Both the position numbers and the translations under genes were made by a program. From assembly GCA_964557855.1 (NCBI GenBank), contig CAZLBP010000011.1:1-64000 (forward strand): DNA of 64,000 nucleotides, given 5' to 3'. The DNA comes from JAJRZL01 sp964557855. GTDB taxonomy: Bacteria; Zixibacteria; MSB-5A5; GN15; FEB-12. This document shows positions 50,095 through 59,563 of this stretch, one piece after another. The notes under the pieces were generated by a model. The model saw only the letters and a program-made list of their open reading frames with translations, had not been told where the DNA came from and did not search any database. Positions within the stretch are counted from its first letter, which is position 1; each line of letters starts with the position of its first letter.

Positions 50095-51102
50095 CTAGAA
50101 GCGATAGGCGGCGCTGACGCGAAACGTCTCATCGAGTTCGCTGTGGTGCAGGTAGGCGAAATCCACGATGATGTTCTTCACATCGACTCCCGCCCCGGCC
50201 GTGAACCGTCCGATATCGAATCCGGCCCGGCCAAAAAGCATCGATCTGTAATCGACCTCCCATCCGTAGTGAGAGTCCAGCGAAACCGAACCGGCGTGAT
50301 ACTGAGCCGCGTCACCCAGATGTTCGAACTTCACATCACCGCTCACCATGAATCGGCCGGTGAAATCCGAGTAGCTGTGGACAAGCTTGACGCCCGGTTT
50401 GATTGTGGGGTATATCGATTCGGTATTCGACCCGTCTCCGAACGTATCCCCCGAATAGCGGATGAAGCCGGTTGTGATGTCGGTGATCATCAGTCCCAGG
50501 ACTATCGTTTCGTTCAAGTCATACAGCATACCGGCGTCCGCAGTGAGTCCCTTCCCGGATTCGGTACCGATGTCACGAAAGATGATCTTGGCACTAATCC
50601 CGAAATCGAGTCTGGAACTGAGCTTGCCCGCCAACGCAGCTGAGAGCAAGAAGTCTCCGTGGGACTCTTCCGACACGACGTATGGTCTGTCAAACTCGTT
50701 GAGTTGTGTGATTTTGATACCGCCGCCGCCCAGGTAATACAGATAGAAGCCAAAGCTCTGGATGAAGGAGCTGTTTTTCGGCCGGACATCGATGTAGCTG
50801 ACATAGTCTTGATTGAGGAGCGAACCGAATGTCTCCGCGTGCATGGCGACGACATTCCGTCCCGTCAGCCGGTTCATGCCGGCCGGGTTCCAGTACGCCG
50901 CCGTGGCATCGAACGGCCCGGCAACAACTGCGCCACCCAGGGCCAAGCCGCGGCCTCCGACTCCGAGTGAAAAGGCGTCACCGGCATATTTGGCGGCGCA
51001 GACAGAAGAACTTAAAATCAAAAAAACACTAAATACGAGGTAAAATCGGCTCACCTTAGTTCCCGGGAAGCTAGTCTTATCGTTTCCGCTTACCAAATAC
51101 AT
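50095..51102 (-). CDS. PorV/PorQ family outer-membrane protein
   Basis: A 335-residue protein with signal segment (FYLVFSVFLILSSSVCA), the family motif DATAAYWNPAGMNRLTG and barrel strands to FRVSAAYRF. Second such protein in the window, only distantly similar to the one at 46145. A GTG start at 51054 would give a cleaner signal peptide; the ATG at 51102 has a weak GAG upstream. Role in type IX-like secretion or as another barrel protein is not decided. Confidence 0.8.
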   Translation of the reverse strand: MYLVSGNDKTSFPGTKVSRFYLVFSVFLILSSSVCAAKYAGDAFSLGVGGRGLALGGAVVAGPFDATAAYWNPAGMNRLTGRNVVAMHAETFGSLLNQDYVSYIDVRPKNSSFIQSFGFYLYYLGGGGIKITQLNEFDRPYVVSEESHGDFLLSAALAGKLSSRLDFGISAKIIFRDIGTESGKGLTADAGMLYDLNETIVLGLMITDITTGFIRYSGDTFGDGSNTESIYPTIKPGVKLVHSYSDFTGRFMVSGDVKFEHLGDAAQYHAGSVSLDSHYGWEVDYRSMLFGRAGFDIGRFTAGAGVDVKNIIVDFAYLHHSELDETFRVSAAYRF

Positions 51103-51203
51103 TCAGGCTCTTTCACATCGTGCAATGAGAGTCTCCGCCAAATTGACGTTTCAGTCAGTCATTATACACAACATTAATGATCGGACATAGTTGGAATAAA
51201 CAG

Positions 51204-51236
51204 AAAAAAGCGGGAGAATCTATATCTCCCGCTTCT
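51204..51236 (-). terminator. Rho-independent terminator of the HMA-protein gene
   Basis: AAGCGGGAGA / TCTCCCGCTT, a perfect 10-bp stem with 7-base loop; read on the minus strand it is followed by a T-run (A-run at 51206-51211 on plus). Confidence 0.88.
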
Positions 51237-51265
51237 CTGAAATTCGAAATTCGGTGTGTCAGTAA

Positions 51266-51958
51266 TTACTGAGGCGAACTCGCAGTTTCGACTTTGGCTC
51301 CGGACGTCTTGCTGGGGCACGGCATGTTGCAGCCGGCCTTGGAAGAGGCAGACGTAGCGGACGGATTGTCGGACACATGAGCCACGGCCGGCATGATTTC
51401 GGCCTGGTAGCCTTTGTTCACGACGGTCTTGGTCAGAGATTCTTCCTGAATCTTGCTGGCATCGACGATGACTACAGCTACTTCGCTCTTGTGGGAGACC
51501 TCAGCAACTTCGTGAACGCCATCAATCTTCATCAGGCCGGCCTTAACGGAGCTTTCGCATCCGCCGCAGGTCATGCCCTTGATCGACATGAAGCGAATTT
51601 CGGCGCCTTCACCATACTTTTCACACATCTGCTTCCATTCAGCGCACTGTTCCGGGGAGCAGAAAGCCTTGGCGGAAGCGCCCTTCATGGCGGCGCAGGA
51701 TTTCTCGCCGGAGACCATCGCGGCCTGGGAGGTCTTCTCGGCGGAGCAGGACTGCTTGCTGCCGATCATCTTGGCTTTGGTTGCTGAGCAGGACTTTTCG
51801 CTGGTAGTGGAAGAGGAAGCCAGTTGCGCTTCAGTTTCCTTATCGGCTGCCGCCGATTTGACGCTGGAGGTTTTCTCGCCGCCGCAAGCATAGGCCTGCA
51901 TGGACCCAAACGCCAGACAGAGGGCCAGGGCCAGTGTGATAGCTAGAGCTTTTCTCAT
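51266..51958 (-). CDS. Secreted Cys-rich protein with heavy-metal-associated domain
   Basis: A 230-residue exported protein. Signal peptide (ALAITLALALCLAFGSM), then a Ser/Ala/Lys-rich stretch with recurring SCSA-K units (near 57, 71, 88), a CSPEQCAEWKQMC segment (100-112), and an HMA metal-binding domain (about 122-190) with Cys131 and Cys134 in KGMTCGGCESS. The tail has a further CNMPC. HMA domains carry Cu(I), Hg(II) or similar ions, normally in the cytoplasm, so an exported one is unusual. ATG 51958 follows AAGGAG. It is divergent from the arsR-like gene and may belong to the same metal response. Confidence 0.85.
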   Translation of the reverse strand: MRKALAITLALALCLAFGSMQAYACGGEKTSSVKSAAADKETEAQLASSSTTSEKSCSATKAKMIGSKQSCSAEKTSQAAMVSGEKSCAAMKGASAKAFCSPEQCAEWKQMCEKYGEGAEIRFMSIKGMTCGGCESSVKAGLMKIDGVHEVAEVSHKSEVAVVIVDASKIQEESLTKTVVNKGYQAEIMPAVAHVSDNPSATSASSKAGCNMPCPSKTSGAKVETASSPQ

Positions 51959-52178
51959 TCCGGCACTCCTTTCGGTGTGGTTATACGGACATTGACCATT
52001 ATGATTTGCTGTCTCTTTGTCTCTCACAATTGAAGTACTTTATGGATGAACCGGATCAATTAAGTCTTATTTCCGATTCATTTGATTCTTTAACGTTTGA
52101 CCTTCGAGATTCGTTTCAAAAAATACGAAAATTATCGCGATTGCGACAGTGTTTTTTGGCCGGTCCGGCAGAAATATC

Positions 52179-52213
52179 TTGACCCAAGTTCATCAATCCC
52201 ATATATGCGGATT
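52179..52213 (+). promoter_or_regulatory. arsR promoter with overlapping operator-like dyad
   Basis: TTGACC (52179-52184), 17-base spacer, TATATG (52202-52207). A dyad AATCC-N9-GGATT (52195-52213) covers the -10 box, where ArsR-type repressors usually bind. Confidence 0.55.
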
Positions 52214-52220
52214 AGTGAAT

Positions 52221-52562
52221 ATGAATAAACCGGATATTACTCGATTGTTCAAAGCGCTGTCTGAGCCAGTCAGGCTCAGGATCGTGTCGCTGTTAACTTC
52301 AGGAGAGTTATGCGTTTGTGACCTGACGGAGGTCCTGCAACTGCCTCAATCTACTGTGTCGAGACATATGTCACTCCTTCGATTGACCGGCTTGGTACAA
52401 GACCATCGCAACGGCAAATGGGTGCATTATCGCCTGGCTGAGAACACATCCCCGGTTCTTGAGAAGATCGCTGAGATCGTGAGCGAAGTATCGACTCAGG
52501 ATCCATATCGTCGGGATCGACAGCGACTGGAGGTATACCAGAACACCAAATCGTGCAGATGA
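52221..52562 (+). CDS. arsR: ArsR-family metalloregulator
   Basis: A 113-residue winged helix repressor. TRLFKALSEPVRLRIVSLL opens the fold; Cys31 and Cys33 in ELCVCDL form the classical alpha-3 As(III)/Sb(III) site; recognition helix QLPQSTVSRHMSLLRLTGLV; wing DHRNGKWVHY. A frame extension upstream to 52149 was rejected because ATG 52221 gives the family start and sits after the promoter. It regulates, by inference, the arsenite permease remnant 18 bases downstream. Confidence 0.9.
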   Translation: MNKPDITRLFKALSEPVRLRIVSLLTSGELCVCDLTEVLQLPQSTVSRHMSLLRLTGLVQDHRNGKWVHYRLAENTSPVLEKIAEIVSEVSTQDPYRRDRQRLEVYQNTKSCR

Positions 52563-52579
52563 TATTTGCAGGAGAACGT

Positions 52580-53128
52580 ATGGCATAGCGTGGACTAAGC
52601 ATTTTCGAGAAGTATCTTACCCTCTGGGTGACACTATCAATCATTGTCGGAACAGTGATCGGACGGCTCTGGCCCGGTGTGGCGATCTTTTTGGACCGGT
52701 TGTCTCATGCCCAGGTGTCGATTCCAATCGCGGTCTGTCTGTTCTTCATGATGTTCCCCATAATGGTCAAGATCGATTTTTCCCGGATCACGGCCGCGGC
52801 GCGGACTCCCAAGCCGGTGGGATTAACGCTGGTGGTCAACTGGCTGATCAAGCCGTTCAGTATGTATGCCATAGCGTATTTGTTCCTGAGAGTGCTGTTT
52901 CGCGACATGATCTCCGGAACCGAGATAATCGACGGGGAGTCGGTCGAGCTTCACCGTTCCTACATTTCGGGCGCGATTCTGCTGGGAATCGCTCCTTGCA
53001 CGGCGATGGTGCTGATGTGGGGATTCTCCAACCCATGTTTTTGTAACCTGTTGTGCACTAGCCAATTACGCTATAAGCCGTTATTGGGGATAGATTTAGG
53101 CACTTTTGTGTACTTTTGTCTAGTTTAG
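52580..53128 (+). pseudogene. Decayed ACR3-type arsenite permease
   Basis: The gene begins with GGAG and ATG GCA, but the third codon is TAG; after it the frame runs on as a typical ACR3 start (LSIFEKYLTLWV, then GTVIGRLWPGVAIFLD, FFMMFPIMVKIDF, VNWLIKPFSMYA) to APCTAMVLMWGF at about 53025. There the homology stops and about 33 unrelated codons lead to a stop. ACR3 proteins have about 350 residues; less than half is left. A GTG at 52628 could restart translation but the product would lack the last membrane segments. The missing 3' half is not elsewhere in the window. Confidence 0.85.
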
Positions 53129-53193
53129 TCCGATTGCATCTGTTTTGGCTATGAGTTGGCACAAATCCGGCACAAAGTCACATTGTCTTTGTG

Positions 53194-55629
53194 TCACGGG
53201 CAAGGTGGTGGTTCCGGGCCGCCACGAAATACGTAATCGATCAGATAGGTCAAGTCAGCGACATCAGTTGGCCCGACTGGTCCGGGCAAGCCATTGACGT
53301 CTGCTTCATCTTCACACACTGGTGCGGGGCCGCCTCTGAACAGATAATCTACTAGATATGTAATGTCAACCACATTGATTTCATCGCAGCCGTCGTTGTC
53401 TACATCTCCGGCGGTTTCAATGCAGCAGTCTGAAGGGTCGAATTCGAATCTAGCCATGAAGGCATCGTATTGTCCTCCTGCAAGAGAATCCTGATACGCA
53501 GCAATCAATGGGAAGTCCAAAGAAGAAGTGTTGCCTACCATCAGAACTGCTGTGTCCCCAAGCAACGTCAACCGTGGCCCGAAGTCCAGCCCTGAGCCAC
53601 CGAGGTAGGTAGAGTAGACGAGCTTGCATCCCGACCAGTTCAATCTGGAGAAGAATGCGTCTACTGATCCTTGAGATGTGGATTGATATGCATCATCGGT
53701 AACGAGGAACTCGTCAGAGCTCGTTTGACCACTTACAAGGACACCTTCAGTTGGACAATATTTTATGTCCCAAACAAAACTGTCCCCGCTACTTCCTCCA
53801 ATGTATGTGCTGTAAGTGATGGAGGTCAGACTGCTATGTAGGCAGGTTACGAAACCACACCATCCATTATTGCAGGCCGATTGAATTCCGCCCAGGAAAG
53901 GAAAACCTGAATATGCCGCTCCGCAGAGCCATATCCGTCCTTCCGAATCTAGATCAATTCCAAAGGCTGCACTACATGGATCACCACCGATCTTCGTACA
54001 ATTCTGCAGAATTGTACCAGTGGAATCGAATCTGCCAACCATTACAGCGCAATCAGCTTTATTGTACGCGGAAATCGGGTTTACTAGTGGAAGATTCATA
54101 GAGCTTGTCTGTCCCGCAAACAAAATAGCCCCGTTCTCTTCCAAGTAAATACAGTTGCCAAAATCATCTTCACTACCACCATAATAGGTGCTGTACTCTA
54201 GCGACGAACCATCTACACTCATAATTGAAATATACGCATCAACGTAAAATGTCCCGCCGGCATGATAGCTCTGGTACGCATTCAACGTAACCGGGAAGTT
54301 TGGAGATTTTGTGTCTCCTATGATATACAGTTTTCCAGTAGGACCGATACAAAGCGACACAGGTATTTCGTCTCCGCTGCCACCCAAGTACGAGCAATAA
54401 ACAAGGGAGTAATCTGCCCCCGAAAGCTTTGCATAGAAGACGTCCTCACCACCTCCTCGAAATGACTGCGCCGCATTCAGAATCGGCAAGTTGTCGGATT
54501 CTGTTCTGCCAACCACATAGACATCACCAAAGGAATCAATATTCACGTTGTGAGCCCAGTCATCATTGCTGCCACCCAGGAAGGTGCTGTAGACCGGGCT
54601 GTTATCAGCCGCAAGCTTCGTTATGATCGCATCCGTACCGCCACCCAGCGTCGAATCATTGGCATCATCTGTGAGGAAGATGTCCGCGGATGAGGTTCGA
54701 CCGACGAGAAACACTTCGGCGCTGTGGTTAGCACCGACTCCATAAAAGTAGTCGTCACCGGTACCACCGAAGTAGGTGGAAAACGATAGCGTCGGACCCG
54801 TTCTGTCTTCGCCCGCCGTTCGATTGTTTTCAGTAATATCAAAGGACAGGACCGCAGAGCGATTGTCCTGGGTTGAGGAAAACGAACTGAGGCCGTTGTC
54901 TGAAGCCTCTATGCGGAAGACTTCGCTGGATTCATAGTCCCTTTTGATTGACAACTTGTCGCCCTCTCGCTCAATTGTCGATACCGCCGAAACCGATTCC
55001 AAATTCAGGCTGAGTCCGCTTGCCACGGTGGTCTGGGGTTTGACGTTGAAGTTTATAGTTCTTTCATGCATATCGGCATTCAATGTGATCTCGATATCCT
55101 CCATTGAGATACCGACCGTCTTGTACGTTGGCACATTCCTCCGCCAACGCGCGGAGTCTCTACCGATATAAAAGTTACACGAATAGTCCTGACGATCACT
55201 GGGGAATACTTCATTGAATGAGTCCACTCCGGATACTGAAATCTTAACGACACTTGCTTCAGCTCGGGCTGGACCGGATTCGTTCCAATCGTCGCAGTCC
55301 TCGCAGGCAACCGGAAAGGGCAGGGGCGGAAAGTCTCCGGATTCTTCGATTCGTTGCGTCCGAAGATAAAAAGCGCCGTTAGTGATCCACAGCTGGCCGC
55401 CGTCGAATCTGCCCATGTAGAGAATCTGGCTGTCCCATTGTCCCATGTTCTTGATGAAAACAGCCGGGGTACCTCTGCCTTTCATCGCTGGTTCGCTTGA
55501 TTGTCCACTACTTGCTGTCGCTGATACAGCGATTATAAGGGTCGCCGTCACAAGCAATAATAGAACTGAACTGAGCCTATTTCCTGGACAAAATGCCGGG
55601 TTGCTGTCGAGCACTGCCTGAGACTTCAT
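53194..55629 (-). CDS. Secreted SBBP-repeat protein with double dockerin-like C-terminus
   Basis: An 811-residue exported protein; ATG 55629 has AGGAGG upstream and gives a signal peptide (LSSVLLLLVTATLIIAVSAT). Then a DUF7948-like domain (FIKNMGQWDSQILYMGRFD) and some eight SBBP beta-propeller repeats (LSFSTYFGGTGDDYFYG, YSTFLGGSNDDWAHNVNI, YCSYLGGSGDEIP, YSTYLGGSGLDFG and others). The end holds two dockerin-like repeats (GDVDNDGCDEINVVDITYLV, DVNGLPGPVGPTDVADLTYL). Base composition is visibly lower in GC than neighbours. Surface or extracellular role; function unknown. Confidence 0.85.
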   Translation of the reverse strand: MKSQAVLDSNPAFCPGNRLSSVLLLLVTATLIIAVSATASSGQSSEPAMKGRGTPAVFIKNMGQWDSQILYMGRFDGGQLWITNGAFYLRTQRIEESGDFPPLPFPVACEDCDDWNESGPARAEASVVKISVSGVDSFNEVFPSDRQDYSCNFYIGRDSARWRRNVPTYKTVGISMEDIEITLNADMHERTINFNVKPQTTVASGLSLNLESVSAVSTIEREGDKLSIKRDYESSEVFRIEASDNGLSSFSSTQDNRSAVLSFDITENNRTAGEDRTGPTLSFSTYFGGTGDDYFYGVGANHSAEVFLVGRTSSADIFLTDDANDSTLGGGTDAIITKLAADNSPVYSTFLGGSNDDWAHNVNIDSFGDVYVVGRTESDNLPILNAAQSFRGGGEDVFYAKLSGADYSLVYCSYLGGSGDEIPVSLCIGPTGKLYIIGDTKSPNFPVTLNAYQSYHAGGTFYVDAYISIMSVDGSSLEYSTYYGGSEDDFGNCIYLEENGAILFAGQTSSMNLPLVNPISAYNKADCAVMVGRFDSTGTILQNCTKIGGDPCSAAFGIDLDSEGRIWLCGAAYSGFPFLGGIQSACNNGWCGFVTCLHSSLTSITYSTYIGGSSGDSFVWDIKYCPTEGVLVSGQTSSDEFLVTDDAYQSTSQGSVDAFFSRLNWSGCKLVYSTYLGGSGLDFGPRLTLLGDTAVLMVGNTSSLDFPLIAAYQDSLAGGQYDAFMARFEFDPSDCCIETAGDVDNDGCDEINVVDITYLVDYLFRGGPAPVCEDEADVNGLPGPVGPTDVADLTYLIDYVFRGGPEPPPCP

Positions 55630-55802
55630 GGTTTCCTCCTGATGTCGAGTACGCGGTGTGTAGTCATCATGTTTAACGTAGGTACTTGTCTGCGTCACTG
55701 TGAATACAGAATGGTAAAGCGGAGCGCAAGTCTTGTCAAGTCGAAACCCGACAAATAGGTAGCGTTGGCTATGATGGGCAACCTGGGCACACCACAAGGG
55801 AG

Positions 55803-56855
55803 CTACACTGGAATGGGATTCTTATGCCAAAAAAACGGATTGAGGCTCACCGCCTCATGAACCAGCCACCCTTGACGGGGAGGGTGGCTGGGTTCCTCGT
55901 ATGCCGGTGAGCCCCACCATGCTATATAGAAGTCGCCATCGGTCTCCATAGCGGCCGTTACTATATTGGGGTAATCGTAGTCGCATTCAGTGTCATTTTC
56001 TTTCGATTCTCCAATACACTCGGCCCGAGTAATGTTCGTTAACGGTTGACCATACTTGTCATAGAGTATGAACAGAACGCGTTGACTGTGGTCGATACGA
56101 TCTGGCCCACACCAACAGACGACAAAGCGTCCACTGTCATTGGTCGCAACGGTAGTACCCAGGTATATCCTGTATTCGTCTGGCCAGCCAGGAGGTGGGG
56201 GCCAGAGATTATCGAGGGGGGCAATGCGAGGGCCGACGCTGTCGTTAGCAAAGAAATACTGGCGGACTTGAACGGAGTCGACTGTCCCCGCGCGTTCCTC
56301 CCAGGTAGTAACCGCTGCGCCGAGGTTATTCACGTCTCCATCCGGTACGCGGTAGGCGCCAAATGTCGAGTCGGTACCGCATAACAAGCAGATAGCGCCC
56401 GAATCGGGTTTGCCGTCAGGTCCAATTTCTTTTGCTAAGACCCGTTCATCCCACTCGGAGCGATAAGGAACGAAGTACCCGGCGTTTCCGCCGCAGACCT
56501 TAACCCAGCCCGCTGCTTCAACGGGCAGAGTGTCAATTGTCGTATCGGGGATGATTTCATGCACGGGCTGCATCTGATTGCCGAAGCGGTCGAAGAGGTT
56601 GAATTGCGTGATATCCATAAGGTCGTAGGCATCCCGAACGTAATTAACTTGCGCAATGAGGCCATTTTCGTTCATGGTGATCATGGGCCAGGCAGCATCC
56701 CGATGATCCGGATGGGTCGTGTCATAAAACACGAAGTCGTCGCGGGTGACGAGTTGCTGCGCCGTCACCGTATTGGTAAAAAGGAGTACACTGGCGCCTG
56801 CGAGCAGCAAGGCCCTTTGGATGGTTTCGGCAAACGGTCGGGAAGGATACCACAT
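55803..56855 (-). CDS. Secreted protein of unknown function
   Basis: A 350-residue exported protein; ATG 56855 with GGAG seven bases upstream gives a signal (IQRALLLAGASVLLFTNTVT). The mature part is beta-rich, with repeated segments resembling propeller blades (VTRDDFVFYDTTHPDHRDAA, GYFVPYRSEWDERVLAKEIG, GRFVVCWCGPDRIDHSQRVL, GDFYIAWWGSP). Five Cys residues. It ends abruptly at HKNPIPV without the dockerin-like tail of its neighbour, so a lost C-terminus is possible. Probably co-transcribed with the SBBP gene 170 bases downstream. Confidence 0.65.
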   Translation of the reverse strand: MWYPSRPFAETIQRALLLAGASVLLFTNTVTAQQLVTRDDFVFYDTTHPDHRDAAWPMITMNENGLIAQVNYVRDAYDLMDITQFNLFDRFGNQMQPVHEIIPDTTIDTLPVEAAGWVKVCGGNAGYFVPYRSEWDERVLAKEIGPDGKPDSGAICLLCGTDSTFGAYRVPDGDVNNLGAAVTTWEERAGTVDSVQVRQYFFANDSVGPRIAPLDNLWPPPPGWPDEYRIYLGTTVATNDSGRFVVCWCGPDRIDHSQRVLFILYDKYGQPLTNITRAECIGESKENDTECDYDYPNIVTAAMETDGDFYIAWWGSPAYEEPSHPPRQGWLVHEAVSLNPFFWHKNPIPV

Positions 56856-56882
56856 GATTTGTCTCCGGCTGACGGTTTGCAA

Positions 56883-57202
56883 CGAGCGCCGTTGCCCGGC
56901 TTATCTCGCCACAATATCGCCCTGAATGCCCTTTATGTCAAGTGTTCTTTGTATGATGCCCTATCTCTTCTCACCCTTTGACTCCGCTCCGGGTGACTTG
57001 ATCAGTGGCAGATGAAAGGGTAACGGAATTACCCCATGTGGAGCAGTTTATCGCCGAACGGTCGCCCACCGCAAGCGGTGGGCGACCCGGCCGGTCTGTG
57101 GCTGTGGCTGAAAATGTGATGCACGAATGGAGAATTGATCTGTTATAATGTGTACGACCAGTTCAACCGACAAGAAAGAATGAATGCCGATCAGGGAAGT
57201 AT
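56883..57202. other. Divergent gap with long hairpin and -10 box
   Basis: 57060-57087 is a perfect 13-bp stem (GGTCGCCCACCGC / GCGGTGGGCGACC) around AA. TGTTATAAT at 57141-57149 is an extended -10 element for the downstream reductase; no clear -35. No cobalamin riboswitch was recognised although the gene downstream is B12-dependent. Confidence 0.55.
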
Positions 57203-59458
57203 GTGAGCAAAATGAAGACACACGAAGTGAACATTACTGAAAACAGTCTGGCCGTTTTGAAACGCCGGTATCTGGGCAAGGACCGGGAAGGCCGGGTTAT
57301 CGAAACGCCGACGGAGATGTTTGTCCGGGTGGCGAGATTCATAGCCGAGGCGGATCGTCTTTATGGCGCCGATGACGACAAAGTCGATCAGGCCGCCCAG
57401 AAGTTTTTCGATATCATGGCCGATCTGGATTTCATGCCGAATTCCCCGACGCTCATGAACGCCGGTCGCAAGCTGGGCCAGCTTTCGGCTTGTTTCGTGC
57501 TGCCGGTGGGCGATTCGATGGAGGACATTTTCGAGGCTATCAAGCAGTCGGCGATTATTCACAAATCGGGCGGCGGGACCGGTTTTGCTTTCTCGCGGCT
57601 GCGACCGCGCAACTCGATTGTCGCCTCAACATCGGGGGTGGCTTCCGGGCCGGTCTCGTTTATGAAGGCGTTCAACGCGGCTACCGAGACGGTTAAACAG
57701 GGAGGTACGCGCCGAGGGGCCAATATGGGCATTCTCCAGGTGGATCATCCCGACATCGAAGAGTTCATCTCGTGCAAAGATGATGTCGGCGAAGTGACTA
57801 ATTTCAATATCTCGGTGGGGATCACGGATGCTTTCATGGAGGCTCTCAAGAACGAAACCACCTACCCGCTCTTTGATCCCCATACCGGTCAGACACTTGT
57901 TCGGGACGGTGAAGAAGTTCGTCTGGAAGCGCGGCGGGTTTTCGGCGATATTGTCAGTCACGCCTGGCAGACGGGAGAGCCGGGGGTGATATTTCTGGAC
58001 CGCATGAACGAGCGGAATCCGACTTCGCCGTTTGAGACTATCGAGGCTACCAATCCTTGCGGTGAGCAGCCGCTGCCGCCGTATGATTCCTGTAATCTGG
58101 GTTCAATCAACGTATCGCGGTTCGTACTCGAGCCGTTTCCGGAGGATTACACGATCAATGAGCCCGGCAAGGGGATCGACTGGGATCGGCTGGCATCGGT
58201 AATACATACAGCGGTCCATTTTCTGGATAATGTCATCGATCAAAATAAATACCCTATCGGAGAAATCGAAGAACAGACTCGCAAGAACCGGCGCATCGGG
58301 CTTGGCGTTATGGGCTGGGCGGATCTCCTGGCCCGGCTGCGGCTGCCGTATGACAGTGAAGAAGCGCTGACGCTGGCGGAAGAGGTCATGAGTTTTGTCG
58401 AGAACGAAGCCCGCAACCAGTCCTCGGAGCTGGCTAAGACGCGGGGGAAATTTCCTAATTGGGAGAACTCGGTTTATGCTCGCGACAATGTCGCGATGCG
58501 CAACGCCACAGTGACCACCATCGCCCCGACCGGTACGATTTCCATAATAGCGGGGTGTTCCTCCGGGATCGAGCCGTTTTATGCCATTGCCTACCAACGC
58601 AATGTTATGGACGGTACTCGCCTGACCGAACTCAATCCGCTCTTCAAGGCGATCGCCGAGGAGGGGGGGTTCTATTCGGACGAATTGGTCGCGACTGTTG
58701 CTTCGGAACGCTCCCTCAAGAGTATTGACGGTATTCCCGATCACGTTAAGGCGGTTTTTCTGACGGCGGCCGATATCGCCCCGGAGAATCATATCAGAAT
58801 GCAGTCCCAGTTCCAGAAGCACTGTGACTCCTCGGTGTCAAAGACCATCAATTTCGCCGAATCCGCCACGAAACAGGACGTTTATCAGGCGTTTACACTG
58901 GCATACGAGCTGGGATGCAAAGGCGTAACTATTTATCGCGACAACTCCCGCCCCAATCAGGTACTCTCCACAGGAAAAGGCAAAGCCGAGCAGGTGAACG
59001 CGACTCCGAAGGAGGTTGAAGAGCGGCCGGCGATGTTACAGGGGATTACCGAGAAGATCCGGACCGGCTACGGCAACCTGTATGTGACTATCAATGTTAA
59101 GGATGGTCAACCGTTTGAGGTCTTCGCCCATATCGGCAAATCCGGTTACACGACCATGGCGGATACGGAGGCCATTTGCCGTCTCATATCGCTGGCTCTG
59201 CGTTCGCACGTGCCGGTGGAGGCGGTGATTAAGCAGCTTCGAGGAATCGGCGGTTCCAGCCAGACCTTTTCCGGGGGCAGCAAGATATTCTCGATTCCGG
59301 ACGCCATTGCGCAGATTTTGGACAGGCATTTCGGGGAACCTAAGACTATGAATTCCAAAGAGGATCAGGGGGGTGATATCTGCCCGGAGTGTAATGGGCG
59401 CTTGTTTTTCGAGTCGGGCTGCTTCTCCTGTTCATCTTGCGGTTATTCCACCTGTTAA
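57203..59458 (+). CDS. nrdJ: Adenosylcobalamin-dependent ribonucleoside-diphosphate reductase
   Basis: A 751-residue class II reductase. Cys97 in GQLSACFVLPVGDSM, DFMPNSPTLMNAGRKLG, KSGGGTGFAFSRLRP, GGTRRGANMGILQVDHPDI, catalytic-loop NPCGEQPLPPYDSCNLGSIN (Cys286), APTGTISIIAGCSSGIEP and the C-terminal zinc finger CPECNGRLFFESGCFSC. It reduces ribonucleotides with B12, working with or without oxygen. Start GTG 57203 follows AGGGA; ATG 57212 is the alternative. No nrdAB or nrdD in the window. Confidence 0.95.
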   Translation: MSKMKTHEVNITENSLAVLKRRYLGKDREGRVIETPTEMFVRVARFIAEADRLYGADDDKVDQAAQKFFDIMADLDFMPNSPTLMNAGRKLGQLSACFVLPVGDSMEDIFEAIKQSAIIHKSGGGTGFAFSRLRPRNSIVASTSGVASGPVSFMKAFNAATETVKQGGTRRGANMGILQVDHPDIEEFISCKDDVGEVTNFNISVGITDAFMEALKNETTYPLFDPHTGQTLVRDGEEVRLEARRVFGDIVSHAWQTGEPGVIFLDRMNERNPTSPFETIEATNPCGEQPLPPYDSCNLGSINVSRFVLEPFPEDYTINEPGKGIDWDRLASVIHTAVHFLDNVIDQNKYPIGEIEEQTRKNRRIGLGVMGWADLLARLRLPYDSEEALTLAEEVMSFVENEARNQSSELAKTRGKFPNWENSVYARDNVAMRNATVTTIAPTGTISIIAGCSSGIEPFYAIAYQRNVMDGTRLTELNPLFKAIAEEGGFYSDELVATVASERSLKSIDGIPDHVKAVFLTAADIAPENHIRMQSQFQKHCDSSVSKTINFAESATKQDVYQAFTLAYELGCKGVTIYRDNSRPNQVLSTGKGKAEQVNATPKEVEERPAMLQGITEKIRTGYGNLYVTINVKDGQPFEVFAHIGKSGYTTMADTEAICRLISLALRSHVPVEAVIKQLRGIGGSSQTFSGGSKIFSIPDAIAQILDRHFGEPKTMNSKEDQGGDICPECNGRLFFESGCFSCSSCGYSTC

Positions 59459-59563
59459 AAATGCCGATATAAAATATGATGTCATGCGTCGCGAGCCCTG
59501 GGCTCGTGACGAGGAAAGTCAGGACCGCCAGAGCCCTGACCTACTGTGTAACAAGGACACCGT

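Noticed and set aside
53158..53176. Paired GGCACAAA direct repeats as an integrase attachment site
   Set aside because: Only eight bases, no integrase gene and no matching site elsewhere in the window.
59511..59520. GAGGAAAGTC resembling the start of RNase P RNA
   Set aside because: The next bases do not follow the conserved core, and a coding gene with its own ribosome binding site begins 44 bases later.
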